From Chloroflexota bacterium (GTDB taxonomy: Bacteria > Chloroflexota > Anaerolineae > 4572-78 > J111): 14,190 bases of DNA. The stretch lies in assembly GCA_003694775.1 (NCBI GenBank), contig RFJV01000671.1:1-14190 (forward strand), in the 5' to 3' direction. Below, in pieces: positions 14,096 to 14,190 of this stretch (the first letter of the stretch is position 1; each line of letters begins with the position of its first letter). The position numbers and the translations under genes are program-made. The notes below the pieces were generated by a model. It had not been told where the DNA came from and did not search any database. It saw nothing but the letters and a program-made list of their open reading frames with translations.

Positions 14096-14190
14096 GCGTT
14101 TCATTTTTTTGGTAGACATAAACTTAGCCTCGTAACCACGCTGACTCATCCGTGGATACCGGACTTGCGTGGAGATAGCCCCGAAATGAA
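14063..14190 (-). other. Possible 3' end of a minus-strand frame entering from the right
   Basis: A minus-strand frame is open from the window edge to a TAG at 14063-14065, 41 codons, with MSQRGYEAKFMSTKKMKRTL within. It stops inside the loop of the hairpin at 14046-14082. A plus-strand frame is also open over much of the same stretch, so this may be chance. No family is recognised. Confidence 0.15.

Overview
The window looks like a carbohydrate-uptake and sugar-acid catabolism locus from a free-living bacterium. The base composition is balanced (about half G+C by eye), Shine-Dalgarno sites are strong GAGGAG types, and the promoters are sigma70-like. The binding protein is a lipoprotein with a long Ser/Thr/Glu/Pro linker, and short palindromes and 7-base AT-rich repeats are scattered between genes. 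This combination fits Chloroflexota (Anaerolineae/Caldilineae-like), but that placement is an impression and was not tested by phylogeny.

Layout. Positions 1-65 hold a strong hairpin just beyond the stop of the leftmost gene. Two genes lie on the minus strand. One is a family 5 extracellular solute-binding lipoprotein (66-2273). Upstream of it is a mandelate-racemase-type acid-sugar dehydratase of the enolase superfamily (2679-3806). A divergent control region (3807-4219) carries a perfect-consensus sigma70 promoter facing left and an extended -10 promoter facing right, embedded in a palindrome-rich, 7-base-periodic AT tract. Nine tightly packed plus-strand genes follow. They are two Opp/Dpp-type permeases (4220-5218, 5215-6378), an FCD-type GntR regulator (6392-7000), a zinc alcohol dehydrogenase (7053-8090), a KduD-like short-chain dehydrogenase (8068-8838), two Opp/Dpp-type ATPases (8905-9960, 9957-11021), a small unrecognised membrane protein (11054-11428) and a cytoplasmic family GH2 beta-glycosidase (11476-13983). 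The right edge (13984-14190) has two hairpins, one flanked by 13-bp direct repeats, and no clear gene.

How it may work together (inference). The lipoprotein, two permeases and two ATPases make a complete Opp/Dpp-type importer. Its neighbours act on sugars, so the cargo is more likely a short oligosaccharide, perhaps containing uronic or aldonic acid, than a peptide. The GH2 enzyme has no signal peptide and would cut the imported glycoside inside the cell. The zinc dehydrogenase, the acid-sugar dehydratase and the KduD-like dehydrogenase could then form an oxidise-dehydrate-oxidise route that passes through a 2-keto-3-deoxy sugar acid. The GntR protein would sense an intermediate and act on the palindromes at the divergent promoters. 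The exact sugar cannot be read from the sequence.
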